Assembly (NCBI GenBank): GCA_040756655.1
Contig: JBFLYN010000003.1
Span: 1-64,000 of the forward strand
Direction of reading: 5' to 3'
Origin: JBFLYN01 sp040756655
GTDB taxonomy: Bacteria > Bacillota > Sulfobacillia > UBA8153
Length of the DNA: 64,000 bases
This document shows, in pieces, positions 27,184-36,651 of the stretch (positions within the stretch are counted from its first letter, which is position 1; the number at the start of each line of letters is the position of its first letter). The notes below the pieces were generated by a model. That model did not search any database and had not been told where the DNA came from. It saw only the letters and a list, made by a program, of their open reading frames with translations. Both the position numbers and the translations under genes were made by a program.

Positions 27184-28215
27184 TCATTGAAGGCGCAAAC
27201 ATAGCAGCTCGGCCAATTCCCCAAGCGCGCTCCGACTTGGTCCCGGGGGCACAGTTTCCAGTGCCCGCAGCGCCCGGCCGGTCAGCTCCGCAGCCCGGTC
27301 CAAGGCCTCGTGCACCGCCCCGCTTTCCAGCACTAGCTGGCGGATGCGAGTGGCCACGCTCTCATGGGCGTACCCCGGTAGGAGCCCGGCAATCTCCCCC
27401 CCGGCCGGTCCCTGGCAGGCCAGGATAAGCGGCAAAGTGGCGATGCCCGCCCGGAGGTCGTGGCCAACAGGTTTGCCGAGGTCGTCGCCGGCCGGAAGAA
27501 AATCCAGGACATCGTCGACGATCTGGTAGGCTAGCCCCACATTGCTCCCATAATCCTCCAAAGCCTTGGCTCCGGCGTCACCGGCTCCTCCCAAAACGGC
27601 GCCGGCCCGGCAGCATTCGGCTATGAACACTGCCGTCTTGGCAGAGATCCTCTGGTAGTAATGTGCCTCGGAGATGGCAAAACACCCCTGGTCGTCCAGC
27701 TGCTGGATTTCTCCCTGGCAGATCCTGTGCACTACCCTGGCCATGCCCCGCACTAGTTCCGGCTGGTCCAGGGACGCCAGCAGTTCGAAGGCCCGTGCAA
27801 AAAGGTAGTCACCCAGCAAGATAGCCTTCCTTCTTCCCCAAACCCTGGCCACAGTAGGACTACCGCGCCGGGTGGTGGCCTGATCGATCACGTCGTCGTG
27901 GACCAGGGTGGCGGTGTGGACCAGCTCCACTACCGCGGCCATAGGGACCACCCGCTCGCGGCAGTACTGGTAGCACTGGGCCGACAGGATAACCAGGGAG
28001 GGCCGGACCTGTTTCCCCCCGGTCAGCCCCGGGTTTTTGAGCACGGCCTCCAGGCCGGCCCCAGCCCCCAAGACGGCCTCTTCCATGGCCAGGTTGACGT
28101 GTATCAGCTCGGTGGCGACCGGCCCTAGCCAGTGGTGTCCAGGATGCTTGACTTGCATATGCACTGGTTTCACCAAGTCGTGCAGCACCAAACATGCCGC
28201 CTCCATCTTCCTCAT
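27184..28215 (-). CDS. Polyprenyl diphosphate synthase (heptaprenyl/octaprenyl type)
   Basis: A trans-isoprenyl diphosphate synthase of about 340 residues that lengthens farnesyl diphosphate with isopentenyl diphosphate, probably for the menaquinone side chain. Seen are GGKQVRPSLV, the first Asp motif as HDDVID followed by RRG, GDYLFARA, and the second Asp motif QIVDDVLDF followed by GKPVGHDLRAG. The start is uncertain: ATG 28215 or 28206 are both possible and neither has a strong ribosome site. It follows flxA by about 15 bases and may be read as the last gene of that operon. Confidence 0.85.
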   Translation of the reverse strand: MRKMEAACLVLHDLVKPVHMQVKHPGHHWLGPVATELIHVNLAMEEAVLGAGAGLEAVLKNPGLTGGKQVRPSLVILSAQCYQYCRERVVPMAAVVELVHTATLVHDDVIDQATTRRGSPTVARVWGRRKAILLGDYLFARAFELLASLDQPELVRGMARVVHRICQGEIQQLDDQGCFAISEAHYYQRISAKTAVFIAECCRAGAVLGGAGDAGAKALEDYGSNVGLAYQIVDDVLDFLPAGDDLGKPVGHDLRAGIATLPLILACQGPAGGEIAGLLPGYAHESVATRIRQLVLESGAVHEALDRAAELTGRALRALETVPPGPSRSALGELAELLCLRLQ

Positions 28216-28229
28216 CTTGGGGGGCGCCG

Positions 28230-29066
28230 TTAGTACTCGGCCGGGAGCCTTCTGAGTTCGGCCAGGGAAAAGACCGGGCCGTCCTGGCATACGTACTTGG
28301 GACCCACGTTACAGCGGCCGCACTTTCCGACCCCGCATTGCATCTTGAGTTCCAGAGTGGTGATGACCTGGTCGTCGGCAAACCCCAGCCGCTCAAAAGC
28401 GGCCAGTACCAGCTTGATCATGATGGGCGGGCCGCAGGTAACGGCGATGGTCCCCCCGGCCGCAGGCCTGATCTCCTCAACAAACGCAGGCACGAAACCG
28501 ACGGGGCCCTGCCACTGGCCGTCCCCGCGGTCCACGGTCAGGTGAACGCGGGTCCGAGGCTGTGATGGCCATACCTCTAAGAGTTCTTCCTTGAAGCAAA
28601 GGTCCTGGGGCGACCTGGCTCCGTACACAATGTCGATGTCTCCAAAGAGCTCCCGCTTATCAAGGCAGTAGTTGATGACTGACCTCAGCGGCGCCAGCCC
28701 GATGCCTCCGCCCACAAAGAGCAGCCGCTGGCCATGCCACGCATCCACCGGGAAGCCGTTGCCATAGGGACCCCGGATGCCTATTTTCTGCCCGGGTTCT
28801 GCCTCGTGCAAGAGGCCGGTGACCCGCCCGGCGTTTTTGATGGCAAACTGGAGTTGAGGGCCCCGGGTAGGCGGCGACGTGATGGAAATCATGCACTCGC
28901 CGGCTCCGAACAACGATACCATGGCACACTGGCCGGGCCGGTGGCGAAACCCCGCCGCCGCCTCGGCGTCGTCTATGGCCACGGTGAAAGTCTTTACATC
29001 ACCCGCGCCCGTCTCATCCTTGATATCCTGGATAGTAGCCACGTGGGGTACTAGCGCCCGGTACAT
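28230..29066 (-). CDS. flxA: FlxA: FAD/NAD(P)-binding oxidoreductase subunit
   Basis: A 278-residue ferredoxin-NADP reductase-like subunit that would take electrons from NADH. It has a flavin domain (HRPGQCAMVSLFG; SITSPPTRGPQLQFAIK), a nucleotide-binding domain (FVGGGIGLAPLRSVI; TCGPPIMIKLVLAAF) and a C-terminal Cys cluster (QCGVGKCGRCNVGPKYVCQDG) like that binding [2Fe-2S] in PyrK/AsrB relatives. The ATG overlaps the previous stop (TGATG). Within hdrCBA-flxDCBA it is the expected NADH module; anaerobic sulfite reductase subunit B is a close relative, but no asrC is present. Confidence 0.85.
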   Translation of the reverse strand: MYRALVPHVATIQDIKDETGAGDVKTFTVAIDDAEAAAGFRHRPGQCAMVSLFGAGECMISITSPPTRGPQLQFAIKNAGRVTGLLHEAEPGQKIGIRGPYGNGFPVDAWHGQRLLFVGGGIGLAPLRSVINYCLDKRELFGDIDIVYGARSPQDLCFKEELLEVWPSQPRTRVHLTVDRGDGQWQGPVGFVPAFVEEIRPAAGGTIAVTCGPPIMIKLVLAAFERLGFADDQVITTLELKMQCGVGKCGRCNVGPKYVCQDGPVFSLAELRRLPAEY

Positions 29067-30082
29067 CACTGCCCACCCCCCAAGTCCATGATGACCCCGG
29101 CCATGTCCAGACCGGCCGGGCACTTATCCAGGCAACGCCCGCACCCTACGCAGAGCGGGCTGCCATACTGCTCGGGGTAATACTGGAGCTTGTGCAAAAA
29201 GCGCTGCCGGAAACGCTCCTTCCGGGTGGGTCTTGGGTTATGGCCGCCGGCCATCGTCAGGAAGTCTTTGAACATGCACGAGTCCCAGCAACGGACGCGG
29301 GCGCCCTGGGACCCACGGTTGATATCATGGACGGCAAAGCAATAGCAGGTGGGGCAGATGTAGGTGCAGATCCCGCAGCCTAGGCATCGGCGGGAGGCTT
29401 CTGCCCAGTAGGGGTCGTCGAGCCGCTGGCCCAGCCTGGCGGTTACGGGCCCGGTCTCCACTGCCACGGGCACGACCAGCTGTTCGCAGGCATCCTGTGC
29501 CCGGTCCACCTCGTCCTTTGCTGCCCCCGGCAATCCGAGGCTTTCCAGGAGTTCGGCTCCCCGGGCAGTGGTTGCCACCGCCAGCAGGGCCTGGCCCGAT
29601 GGGTAGAGGATCACATCAGACCCGGCCGTGCCCGCAGGCGACACTCCCACCGACCGGCAAAAACAGCCTGGGCCCGCAGAGTCGCAGGCCAGCGCCATGT
29701 TGACCGTGGCCGCCCGCCTCGCCTGGTAGGCGGTGTCCAGGAACTCACCCTCCAGCAATACCCGGTCCAGTAGCTCCAGCGCAGCCAGGTCGCACGGCCT
29801 GGCCCCAAAGAGCACCGCCGGCTCCACGGGTCCGGCCGGGGACAGCCGCACCTCGCCGGGTGCTAGCTGGTATCCGTGGATCTTCTCCATGCGTGGGAGG
29901 AAATGCTCCCGGGCGGAAACGGCACCGTTGCCACGCAAAGACGGCATGTCGCCGGTATAGCGGGCAAACACGTTCACCCCGTCCCGGTCCATCCTGGTGA
30001 TGACCTGCCTGTGACGTGCCAGGTCATCGAGGACGGCGGGCAAGCGCCCGGCATCAATCTTGTACGCCGGTGTGGCCATCAC
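29066..30082 (-). CDS. flxB: FlxB: AsrA-like 4Fe-4S dicluster subunit
   Basis: A 338-residue iron-sulfur protein related to anaerobic sulfite reductase subunit A. The N-terminal 230 residues form the family-specific domain (GARPCDLAALELLDRVLLEG). Two ferredoxin motifs follow: CLGCGICTYICPTC with nearby CWDSC, and CVGCGRCLDKCPAG. It should relay electrons between FlxA and the Hdr part. The start overlaps the upstream stop by 4 bases (30079-30082). Which Fe-S subunit is called B or C is assigned by order only. Confidence 0.8.
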   Translation of the reverse strand: MMATPAYKIDAGRLPAVLDDLARHRQVITRMDRDGVNVFARYTGDMPSLRGNGAVSAREHFLPRMEKIHGYQLAPGEVRLSPAGPVEPAVLFGARPCDLAALELLDRVLLEGEFLDTAYQARRAATVNMALACDSAGPGCFCRSVGVSPAGTAGSDVILYPSGQALLAVATTARGAELLESLGLPGAAKDEVDRAQDACEQLVVPVAVETGPVTARLGQRLDDPYWAEASRRCLGCGICTYICPTCYCFAVHDINRGSQGARVRCWDSCMFKDFLTMAGGHNPRPTRKERFRQRFLHKLQYYPEQYGSPLCVGCGRCLDKCPAGLDMAGVIMDLGGGQ

Positions 30083-31026
30083 ATGAACTCCTCCCGGTCT
30101 TCGGCCCGGAACTTGCCAAGGGGCTCGATCTCGCCGGGCACAAAGGGATTCTGCACATCAAACAGCTCCTGGATATCCCGGGCCAGCTTGCGGTTGAGCA
30201 GGGCAACCGGTATGCCCACCGGGCAGACCTTCTGGCACTGCCCGCAGTCCACGCAGCGGCCGGCCACGTGCAGGGCCCGGGTGTAGTGGAACATGGCCTG
30301 CGCCGGTACGGTGATCTCCCGGCCCAGCCACGGTGGGTCCACCAGGTCCAGGGAACACTCCACGCAACTGCAGGCCGGGCAGACCTGGCGGCAGGCAAAA
30401 CAGCGCAGGCAGCGTTCGAACTGACGGATCCAGAAAGCATAGCGCTCATCGGCAGGCAGGGCCTCCAGCGCCGCCACGGTGGAATAATCGGGGGAGGCCG
30501 GGGACATGACGGCCTGGCCGAAGGATATATTGCATTGCTGGGGCCAGGGGCTGGCACAGTCCCGGCACCGCTCTTCCATGAATTGAGAGGGGTCCACGTC
30601 ATGCCGGTTGCCGCCCGCCGTGACCAGCCACCGCTCGCCACAGGACTCGACCTTCTCCAGGGCTCCCAGGCTGGCCTCGAGCTTGGCCAGGTCGGCCACA
30701 CCCGCGCAGGGAACCCCCACCACGTGGAGACGCTCCCGTTCCACCCGGAGGTCGCGCACCAGCCGCTGCAGTGACAGTGCCTCGCAGCCCCGGGCCAAGA
30801 CACCTAGACGGCCGGTGGTACCTGCAGCTTCCTCCAGCACGTACTTGGCCAGGGCACCCGAGGCCGCCGGGCCCAGCACTAGCCCGGAGGCCTGCTCAGG
30901 GCGGGTCAAAAAGGCCGGGACCTCACGGCCCCTCCTTCCGGCCCGGTAGCCTATGAACACGTCCACGCCCGGTTCGGAAAGGAACTCACGGACATGATCG
31001 CGCAATGCGTCCAGCCAAGCCGTCAT
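30079..31026 (-). CDS. flxC: FlxC: 4Fe-4S dicluster subunit
   Basis: A 315-residue iron-sulfur subunit. The N-terminal half resembles a degenerate FrhB/coenzyme F420 hydrogenase-type domain with scattered Cys (EERCRDCASPWPQQC). The C-terminal half has two ferredoxin motifs, CLRCFACRQVCPACSC and CVDCGQCQKVCPVG. ATG 31026 overlaps the FlxD stop (ATGA), so the frame open upstream to 31401 is not the true start. Confidence 0.8.
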   Translation of the reverse strand: MTAWLDALRDHVREFLSEPGVDVFIGYRAGRRGREVPAFLTRPEQASGLVLGPAASGALAKYVLEEAAGTTGRLGVLARGCEALSLQRLVRDLRVERERLHVVGVPCAGVADLAKLEASLGALEKVESCGERWLVTAGGNRHDVDPSQFMEERCRDCASPWPQQCNISFGQAVMSPASPDYSTVAALEALPADERYAFWIRQFERCLRCFACRQVCPACSCVECSLDLVDPPWLGREITVPAQAMFHYTRALHVAGRCVDCGQCQKVCPVGIPVALLNRKLARDIQELFDVQNPFVPGEIEPLGKFRAEDREEFM

Positions 31027-31457
31027 AGAGCGCCCTCCCTCAGTTTCACGTTGGGCCCGAGCCTTTCCAGGGCAGCTGACATCTCCTTGATGACCGTGGC
31101 AAACTTGTGGCCTTCGGAACCAGAGATCCACCTCACCCACAGGCGGCCGGGCTCGATTCCCAGGTATTCCAAAAAGCGGGTCGCCAGGAGAAACCGGCGG
31201 CGGGCGTAGTAGTTGCCAGTGCTGTAGTGGCAGTCGCCGGGGTGACAGCCCGCCACCAGGACCCCGTCGGCCCCCCGCTGGAAGGCGCGGACGATGAACT
31301 GCGGGTTCACCCGGCCGGAACAGGGAACCCGGATGATCCGCACCGTGGCCGGGTATTGCAGGCGACTGGTCCCGGCCAGGTCGGCGCCGGCATAGCTGCA
31401 CCAGTTGCAGCAGAAGGCCACGATAGTGGGTTTCCAGGACTGCTCACCTACGGACAT
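31023..31457 (-). CDS. flxD: FlxD/MvhD: hydrogenase iron-sulfur-type subunit
   Basis: A 144-residue MvhD-family protein with a [2Fe-2S] site: CCNWCSYAGADLAG near the N-terminus, then VPCSGRVNPQF and GCHPGDCHY. In methanogens MvhD links hydrogenase to HdrA; here FlxA-C replace the hydrogenase. Start ATG 31457 lies inside the hdrA 3' end with GGAGGTGG upstream. Confidence 0.9.
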   Translation of the reverse strand: MSVGEQSWKPTIVAFCCNWCSYAGADLAGTSRLQYPATVRIIRVPCSGRVNPQFIVRAFQRGADGVLVAGCHPGDCHYSTGNYYARRRFLLATRFLEYLGIEPGRLWVRWISGSEGHKFATVIKEMSAALERLGPNVKLREGAL

Positions 31458-33424
31458 ATGGCATCCACCTCCGCCAGGATCTGTTCGTTGGAAAAGCCCA
31501 AAAGATTCATGGCCCCGGTCCGGCACGCCACCGTGCAAGCGCCGCAGCCCTGGCAAAGCCCGGCGTTTACCGTGGCCACCTGCCTGGTCAGGATCTTGCC
31601 GACTTGCCGCTGGCTAATGGTCTTGGAGTCAATGGCCCGGTAGGGGCAGGTGGGCTTGCACCAAAGACAGCCTGAGCACCAGGCTTCGTTCACCGTGGCC
31701 ACGGTGGGTTCGGCCAGGAGGTTTTCTTTGGCAAAGAGGTTGTTGACTTTGGCCGCAGCCGCGGTACCCTGCGCCACCGTGTCCGGGATGTCCTTGGGTC
31801 CCTGGCAGGCACCAGCCAGGAAGATGCCGGCAGTGTTGGTTTCCACGGGCCTGAGTTTGGGATGGGCCTCGGTGAAGAACCCGTTCTGGTCATAGGAGAT
31901 GCCCAGTGTCCGCGCGAGGCTTTGGGCATCGTGGCGGGCGGTCATGGCCGTGGCCAGCACCACCAGGTCGGCTTCCACCTGGACCTTGGCTCCCAGGAGC
32001 GTGTCCTCGCCCATGACCACCAGCTTGTCTCCACGCTGGTAAACCCGGGCCACTCTCCCGCGCACGTACTGGGCGCCCAGCTCCTGGGCGCGGGCGTAGA
32101 ATTCCTCGTAGCCTTTGCCGGCGGCCCGCACATCGATGTAGAACACGAAGGTTGACACCCCGGGGATCTTTTCGTGCAGCATGATAGCGTGTTTGGCCGT
32201 GTACATGCAGCAGGCCCTGGAGCAGTATGACACTCCCTTGGCTTCATCCCGGGAACCCACGCACTGGACGAACACCACGGTTTCGGGAACGGCGCCGTTG
32301 GACGGGCGCTTGACTTTCCCATCGCTGGGACCCGACGCGCTGATGAGGCGTTCCAGGTGCAACCCGGTGATAACGTCCGGGTGCTTACCGTACCCGTATT
32401 CACCATAGACGGCGTGGTCGAACTGCTCAAAGCCGGTGGCGGCCACGATGGCCCCGAAGGTTTCCTCGACTACTACGTCTTGTTGCTCGAACTCGACGGC
32501 TCCGGCCGTGCAAAAGCGCTGGCAGATGCGACAGCGGCCCGTCTTGAAGTAGATGCACAGGTCGCGGTCGATGACCGGCTTGTTGGGCACGGCCTGCGGG
32601 AAGGGGACGTATATGGCCTTGCGCTGTCCCAGCCCGAGGTCGAACTCGTTCCCGGTCTTGGCCGGGCACTTTTCCCAGCACGCACCGCAGCCGGTACAGG
32701 CCGACGCATTGATGGAGGTGGCCCGGCGGCGAATCTTCACCTGGAAGTTGCCGACGTACCCACCCACTTCTTCCACCTCTGAGTAGGTCCAGAGTTGGAT
32801 ATTCTCGTGCTGGGCGGCGTCCACCATCTTGGGCGTAAGGATGCATGATGAGCAGTCCAGGGTGGGAAAGGTCTTGTCCAGCTGGGCCATGCGCCCCCCT
32901 ATGGTAGGTTCCCGCTCCACCAGCACCACCTTGTGTCCACTGTCGGCAATATCCAGGGCAGCCTGGATACCCGCGATCCCCCCACCTATCACCAGGGCCC
33001 GCCGGTTGACAGGTATGGAAGACTGGAAGAGCGGCCGTGCCAGCTGGACCTTCGCCACAGCCCGGCGTACCAGCGCCCGGGCCTTAGCGGTGGCCTCCGC
33101 CCGGTCCTGGTGTACCCAGGAGCAATGCTCCCGTACGTTGGCCATCTCCAAAAGATACGGGTTGAGGCTGGCTGAGGCCAGGGTGCGCCTGAAGGTGGTC
33201 TCGTGCATCCTGGGCGAGCAAGCCGCAACTACCACCCGGTTGAGGCGGTGTTCGGCGATGGCCTTGCGGATCTGCTCCTGGCCGGGCTCTGAACAAGTGT
33301 ACTTGTTCTGCTCAACGTACACTACATTGGGCAGCTTGGCAGCATACTCGGCCAGGGCGGGAACGTCCACGGTAGCGGCGATGTTCGAACCGCACCAGCA
33401 GAGAAACACGCCGACTCTCTTCAT
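31448..33424 (-). CDS. hdrA: HdrA: FAD-containing heterodisulfide reductase subunit A
   Basis: The 658-residue flavin subunit where electron bifurcation occurs in this enzyme family. An N-terminal Cys-containing domain (VFLCWCGSNI; YTCSEPGQ; VAACSPRMHE) precedes a thioredoxin-reductase-like FAD fold (ALVIGGGIAGIQAALDIADSG; GGRMAQLDKTFPTLDCSSC). An inserted ferredoxin domain has CTGCGACWEKCPAK and CRICQRFC. The C-terminus carries two more [4Fe-4S] motifs (CSGCLWCKPTCPY and CQGCGACTVAC). All expected Cys are present. Confidence 0.93.
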   Translation of the reverse strand: MKRVGVFLCWCGSNIAATVDVPALAEYAAKLPNVVYVEQNKYTCSEPGQEQIRKAIAEHRLNRVVVAACSPRMHETTFRRTLASASLNPYLLEMANVREHCSWVHQDRAEATAKARALVRRAVAKVQLARPLFQSSIPVNRRALVIGGGIAGIQAALDIADSGHKVVLVEREPTIGGRMAQLDKTFPTLDCSSCILTPKMVDAAQHENIQLWTYSEVEEVGGYVGNFQVKIRRRATSINASACTGCGACWEKCPAKTGNEFDLGLGQRKAIYVPFPQAVPNKPVIDRDLCIYFKTGRCRICQRFCTAGAVEFEQQDVVVEETFGAIVAATGFEQFDHAVYGEYGYGKHPDVITGLHLERLISASGPSDGKVKRPSNGAVPETVVFVQCVGSRDEAKGVSYCSRACCMYTAKHAIMLHEKIPGVSTFVFYIDVRAAGKGYEEFYARAQELGAQYVRGRVARVYQRGDKLVVMGEDTLLGAKVQVEADLVVLATAMTARHDAQSLARTLGISYDQNGFFTEAHPKLRPVETNTAGIFLAGACQGPKDIPDTVAQGTAAAAKVNNLFAKENLLAEPTVATVNEAWCSGCLWCKPTCPYRAIDSKTISQRQVGKILTRQVATVNAGLCQGCGACTVACRTGAMNLLGFSNEQILAEVDAICP

Positions 33425-33443
33425 GGTGGGCTTCCCTCCTTCC

Positions 33444-34316
33444 CTATACCAGCCTAAGCCGCCTAAGAAGCGGCAGGGCCTTGACGAAGTGTGAATTCAG
33501 TCCCAGCTGCCGGGGCATGTAACCGAAAGAGAGCCCCAGGAGCTGGGTGATATAGTATATGGGCAGGTTGAACGTGGTCCGGGCTACCCGGGCCGCCATC
33601 GACTGACGCATATCCAAGTTGCTGTGGCACATGGGGCAGGCCGTTACCAGGCAGTCGGCCCCAGCGGCCTTGGCCTCTGAGAGCACGGCCGCGGCCATCC
33701 CCGCCACCACGTCGGTCCGGCTCATGGAGAACGAGGCCCCGCAACACTCCGTCTTGAAAGGCCAGGTCACCACCTGGGCTCCCGCGGCCTTGACCAGGGT
33801 GTCCATGGTTTGGGGGTCCTCTGGGTCGTCAAACCCGGTGGCCTTCACCGGGCGCACTAAGAGGCACCCGTAGTAGCAGGCGACCTTCAGACCCTCCAGG
33901 GGCCGGGTCACCCGGGCAGCCACCCGGTCCACGCCCACGTCCTTGCCCAGCACGTCCAGAAGGTGCCTGGGCGTGACACCACCTTTGTAATCGGCCCCGG
34001 TCAACTGGTTGGCGCGCTCCCGGGCCCTCGGGTGGGTGTTGACCTCGTGGGCGACGATGGCCAGCCTCTGGTAGCAGGAGGCGCAGGCAGTGACCAGTTC
34101 CCTGGCTCCCTGGGCCTCGGCCAGGGCCAGGTTGCGCACGGGCAGGGCCAGCGCCAGGTCCAGGTTGGTCATGTGCGCCGATGAAGCCCCGCAGCAGCTC
34201 CAGTCTGCCAGTTCCTGAAACTCCAAGCCCAGTGCATCGTTGACCGCCCGGGCGGAGATCCCGTACTCACGCGCGGTGCCGCCCAGCGAGCACCCGGGGT
34301 AGTACACATACTTCAC
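33444..34316 (-). CDS. hdrB: HdrB: heterodisulfide reductase subunit B
   Basis: The 290-residue catalytic subunit with two CCG domains that bind noncubane [4Fe-4S] clusters. It begins YYPGCSLGGTAREYG. The first CCG motif is LADWSCCGASSAHM with the partner TACASCYQR. The second is TECCGASFSM with TACPMCHSN. The heterodisulfide substrate in bacteria of this type is unknown (DsrC-like or other dithiols). It overlaps hdrC by 4 bases. Confidence 0.93.
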   Translation of the reverse strand: MKYVYYPGCSLGGTAREYGISARAVNDALGLEFQELADWSCCGASSAHMTNLDLALALPVRNLALAEAQGARELVTACASCYQRLAIVAHEVNTHPRARERANQLTGADYKGGVTPRHLLDVLGKDVGVDRVAARVTRPLEGLKVACYYGCLLVRPVKATGFDDPEDPQTMDTLVKAAGAQVVTWPFKTECCGASFSMSRTDVVAGMAAAVLSEAKAAGADCLVTACPMCHSNLDMRQSMAARVARTTFNLPIYYITQLLGLSFGYMPRQLGLNSHFVKALPLLRRLRLV

Positions 34317-34888
34317 GAGCGCTTCACCTCCGCCTCTTTGATCCGGCGGAATATGGCCTGGACTTGGGCCCGGCCCCGGTACTTGTGAGGAATCAGGGCG
34401 AGTTTTCCACGGAGCATCATGCTGATGCCCTGGGCTATGTCGGCAAACAGGTTACGGCTGGCCAGCTTGTACCGCATGGCCAGCTCAAACTCGTTGAGTC
34501 GCCCGCGCCGCCGGATGGCGTCCACAAAAATATCGTGGAAAAGCGCCACGTTGCGGTCGGAGGGAACTCTCCGTTCCCGCCGGGAGATAATCCTCAGCGC
34601 TTCCATGACGCCGGCGATCTCCACTTCGCGGGGACACCGGGTTGTGCAGGCCAAGCAGGAGGCGCATAGCCAGATGGTGTTGGTGGCGAGCGCTCCTTCC
34701 CTATCGCCCAGCTGCACCATCCGCATGACCTGCCGGGGCTGAGCTTCCATGGCAAAGGATGCAGGACAACCTCCCGAACACTTACCACACTGGTAACACC
34801 GGCGAACGTTGGTCCCGCCCATGGCCTCGACTTCGCCTTGCAGCCGGGTCCGGCCGGGCTCGAGGGCCGATAGCGTAATCGTCCTCAC
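34313..34888 (-). CDS. hdrC: HdrC: heterodisulfide reductase subunit C
   Basis: The iron-sulfur subunit of about 191 residues that carries electrons from HdrA to HdrB. Two [4Fe-4S] motifs are visible: CYQCGKCSGGCPASF and CASCLACTTRCPREV. I choose a GTG (34888) with GAGGGG 8 bases upstream; another GTG one codon earlier is equivalent. It is the first gene of hdrCBA-flxDCBA. Confidence 0.9.
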   Translation of the reverse strand: MRTITLSALEPGRTRLQGEVEAMGGTNVRRCYQCGKCSGGCPASFAMEAQPRQVMRMVQLGDREGALATNTIWLCASCLACTTRCPREVEIAGVMEALRIISRRERRVPSDRNVALFHDIFVDAIRRRGRLNEFELAMRYKLASRNLFADIAQGISMMLRGKLALIPHKYRGRAQVQAIFRRIKEAEVKRS

Positions 34889-35354
34889 CACCGCATCCCC
34901 TCGCTTACCTTTTATGGATAGCAAGAAACCGCCACTCCCCGCGCTCTTGGTAAAGACCGGCGTGTTATGGCGCCGCCAAGTGCCGGGGGTGCCGGCAAAT
35001 CTTCCCTCCCTACCTCATCACCAGTCCGGGCTGGAGCACCCTCGGTTCCTGCCCTCTGACTTCCGTGACTGCTCGGCTGGGAGTCCCGCAGCGGGATAGA
35101 TTCGCCAGCGCATGTCAATATCCCTCTTGATACCCGGCGTCTGTCCGTTAGTTCAGAAAATGCCAGGATACAGCGGGGTCTGACGCCGGGGCAACCCTAA
35201 CACTCAACTACAGAGAGCATCACGGATTGCCCTCATCCAAATTAGCAGAGAGCGGCGGACTTGTCATTCATATCGATCAAGACCTGATGCAGGGACACGG
35301 TAGGCAGGGGAATTGCCTCGGCGCAGCTAATTGCTAGGGGTGGAGGCGATCGCG
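34889..35354. other. Divergent intergenic region, hdrC / chromate transporter
   Basis: About 465 bases separating two divergent operons, so it must hold both promoters. I did not find a convincing -35/-10 pair or a known riboswitch. AT content rises between 35130 and 35340. Confidence 0.4.
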
Positions 35355-35936
35355 TTGCCTAGTAAGAGAATGTCCCGGCTGGCAGCGCTCTTTGGGGAGT
35401 TTTTCGTGGTAGGTCTTTTCACCATCGGCGGTGGGTACGCCATGCTGCCGGTAATCAGGCAACAGCTGGTCAACAAGCGGTGCTGGCTGGCCGAAGACGA
35501 GTTCTACAATGGAGTTACCGTGGCCCAGACATGCCCGGGCCCGCTGGCTGTCAACATCGCTGTATACAGCGGCAACCATGTGGCAGGTCCTGCAGGTGGC
35601 CTCATAGCTGCGTTCGCCGTGGTCCTCCCGGCCTTCCTGGTGATGCTGGTAGTAGCGATCGCCCTGTCCGGCGGGAGCAGCGATCGTTTGCTCAAAGCGG
35701 CGTTGATGGGTACCCGGCCGGCCGTAGCGGCGCTTTTGACCTACGCAGCCGTCATGCTGGCCAGGCGGGCGCTGCCACATGCCCGGGCGCAGCTGGTGGC
35801 CCTCACCGCACTGGTAGCTCTCAGTTTCTTGAGACTCCACCCGATCTGGGTCATCGCCGGTGTCCTCGTCTACGGGCATCTAAGAGAGCACGTCCGCAGG
35901 AGGGACCGCGACCATGCTGGCACAGCTGTTTCTTAG
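35355..35936 (+). CDS. Chromate transporter family protein, first half
   Basis: A single ChrA domain of about 193 residues: FFVVGLFTIGGGYAMLPVIRQQLV, then VAQTCPGPLAVNIAVYSG and several membrane helices. Short paired ChrA proteins act together in many Firmicutes, since full-length ChrA is a duplicated fusion. The start is probably TTG 35355 (GGTGGAGG 8 bases upstream). Its 3' end overlaps the next gene by 23 bases. True substrate unproven; chromate and sulfate are family annotations. Confidence 0.85.
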   Translation: MPSKRMSRLAALFGEFFVVGLFTIGGGYAMLPVIRQQLVNKRCWLAEDEFYNGVTVAQTCPGPLAVNIAVYSGNHVAGPAGGLIAAFAVVLPAFLVMLVVAIALSGGSSDRLLKAALMGTRPAVAALLTYAAVMLARRALPHARAQLVALTALVALSFLRLHPIWVIAGVLVYGHLREHVRRRDRDHAGTAVS

Positions 35937-36435
35937 CTTTTTCAGGATCGGTCTTTTCTGCTTCGGCGGCGGGTACGCCATGATCCCGCTGATCGAGCGC
36001 GAGATAATCATTGCCCGGGGCTGGCTCACCGCCGGCGAGTTTCTGGATATCGCGGCCGTGGCCGAGATTACTCCCGGTCCGGTGGCGGTAAACGTTGCGA
36101 CCTTCGTTGGTTACCGGCTGGCAGGCATCCCCGGGGCCGCTACAGCCACCGCGGCAGTGATCCTCCCGGCTGTCACTCTCATGGTCCTCCTCTGCTGGAT
36201 CATCCCCAGGATAAGGCCAGGTGTGGCCACCCGGGAGCTGGTCATCCTCCGGCCGGCGATGGTGGCCATGATCGGCGCTGCTGCGCTCTTTGTGGGCCGG
36301 GCGGCCCTGGTGGACATGCCCTCAATCCTGATCTATGGGGGAGTTCTGTCCGGACTCTTCAGCCGCCGCCTGCCCCTGGTGCCTGCCCTGGCCTTGGCCG
36401 GTGTGCTGGGTATGGTCTTCTTCTCGGGAGGGTGA
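35914..36435 (+). CDS. Chromate transporter family protein, second half
   Basis: The partner ChrA-domain protein, 173 residues, starting inside the previous gene. It repeats the motifs FFRIGLFCFGGGYAMIPLIEREII and VAEITPGPVAVNVATFVGY and has five or six membrane segments. The GGGYAM and PGP signatures of both halves are intact, suggesting an antiparallel heterodimer. Confidence 0.87.
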   Translation: MLAQLFLSFFRIGLFCFGGGYAMIPLIEREIIIARGWLTAGEFLDIAAVAEITPGPVAVNVATFVGYRLAGIPGAATATAAVILPAVTLMVLLCWIIPRIRPGVATRELVILRPAMVAMIGAAALFVGRAALVDMPSILIYGGVLSGLFSRRLPLVPALALAGVLGMVFFSGG

Positions 36436-36651
36436 GTGCCGATGCGCCGCTCTCCTTTTCGTGGGCAAGTATCCCAAAAGGTTCCGGCTCAATCGAACGA
36501 GCACCGACCCGGAGACCGGAAGCTCCACGGTATTCGGCCCCGCGCAGAGCAGCTGCTCATCCCCATGGGCACCGGTATCCCACTCCCAGGTCATCAGCTG
36601 GGATGTCCTGCCAGTGGTATGGCATAATCAGCTGAGAGAGGGGTGACAGCG

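Noticed and set aside
28230..30082. Anaerobic sulfite reductase asrAB
   Set aside because: The two proteins are relatives of AsrA/AsrB, but no asrC is present and they are coupled to flxC-flxD-hdrABC.
36441..36627. A short frame after the second chromate-transporter gene with GGAGGGTGA upstream
   Set aside because: The ribosome-like sequence is the end of the transporter gene itself, and the 61-residue product has no recognisable fold or family.
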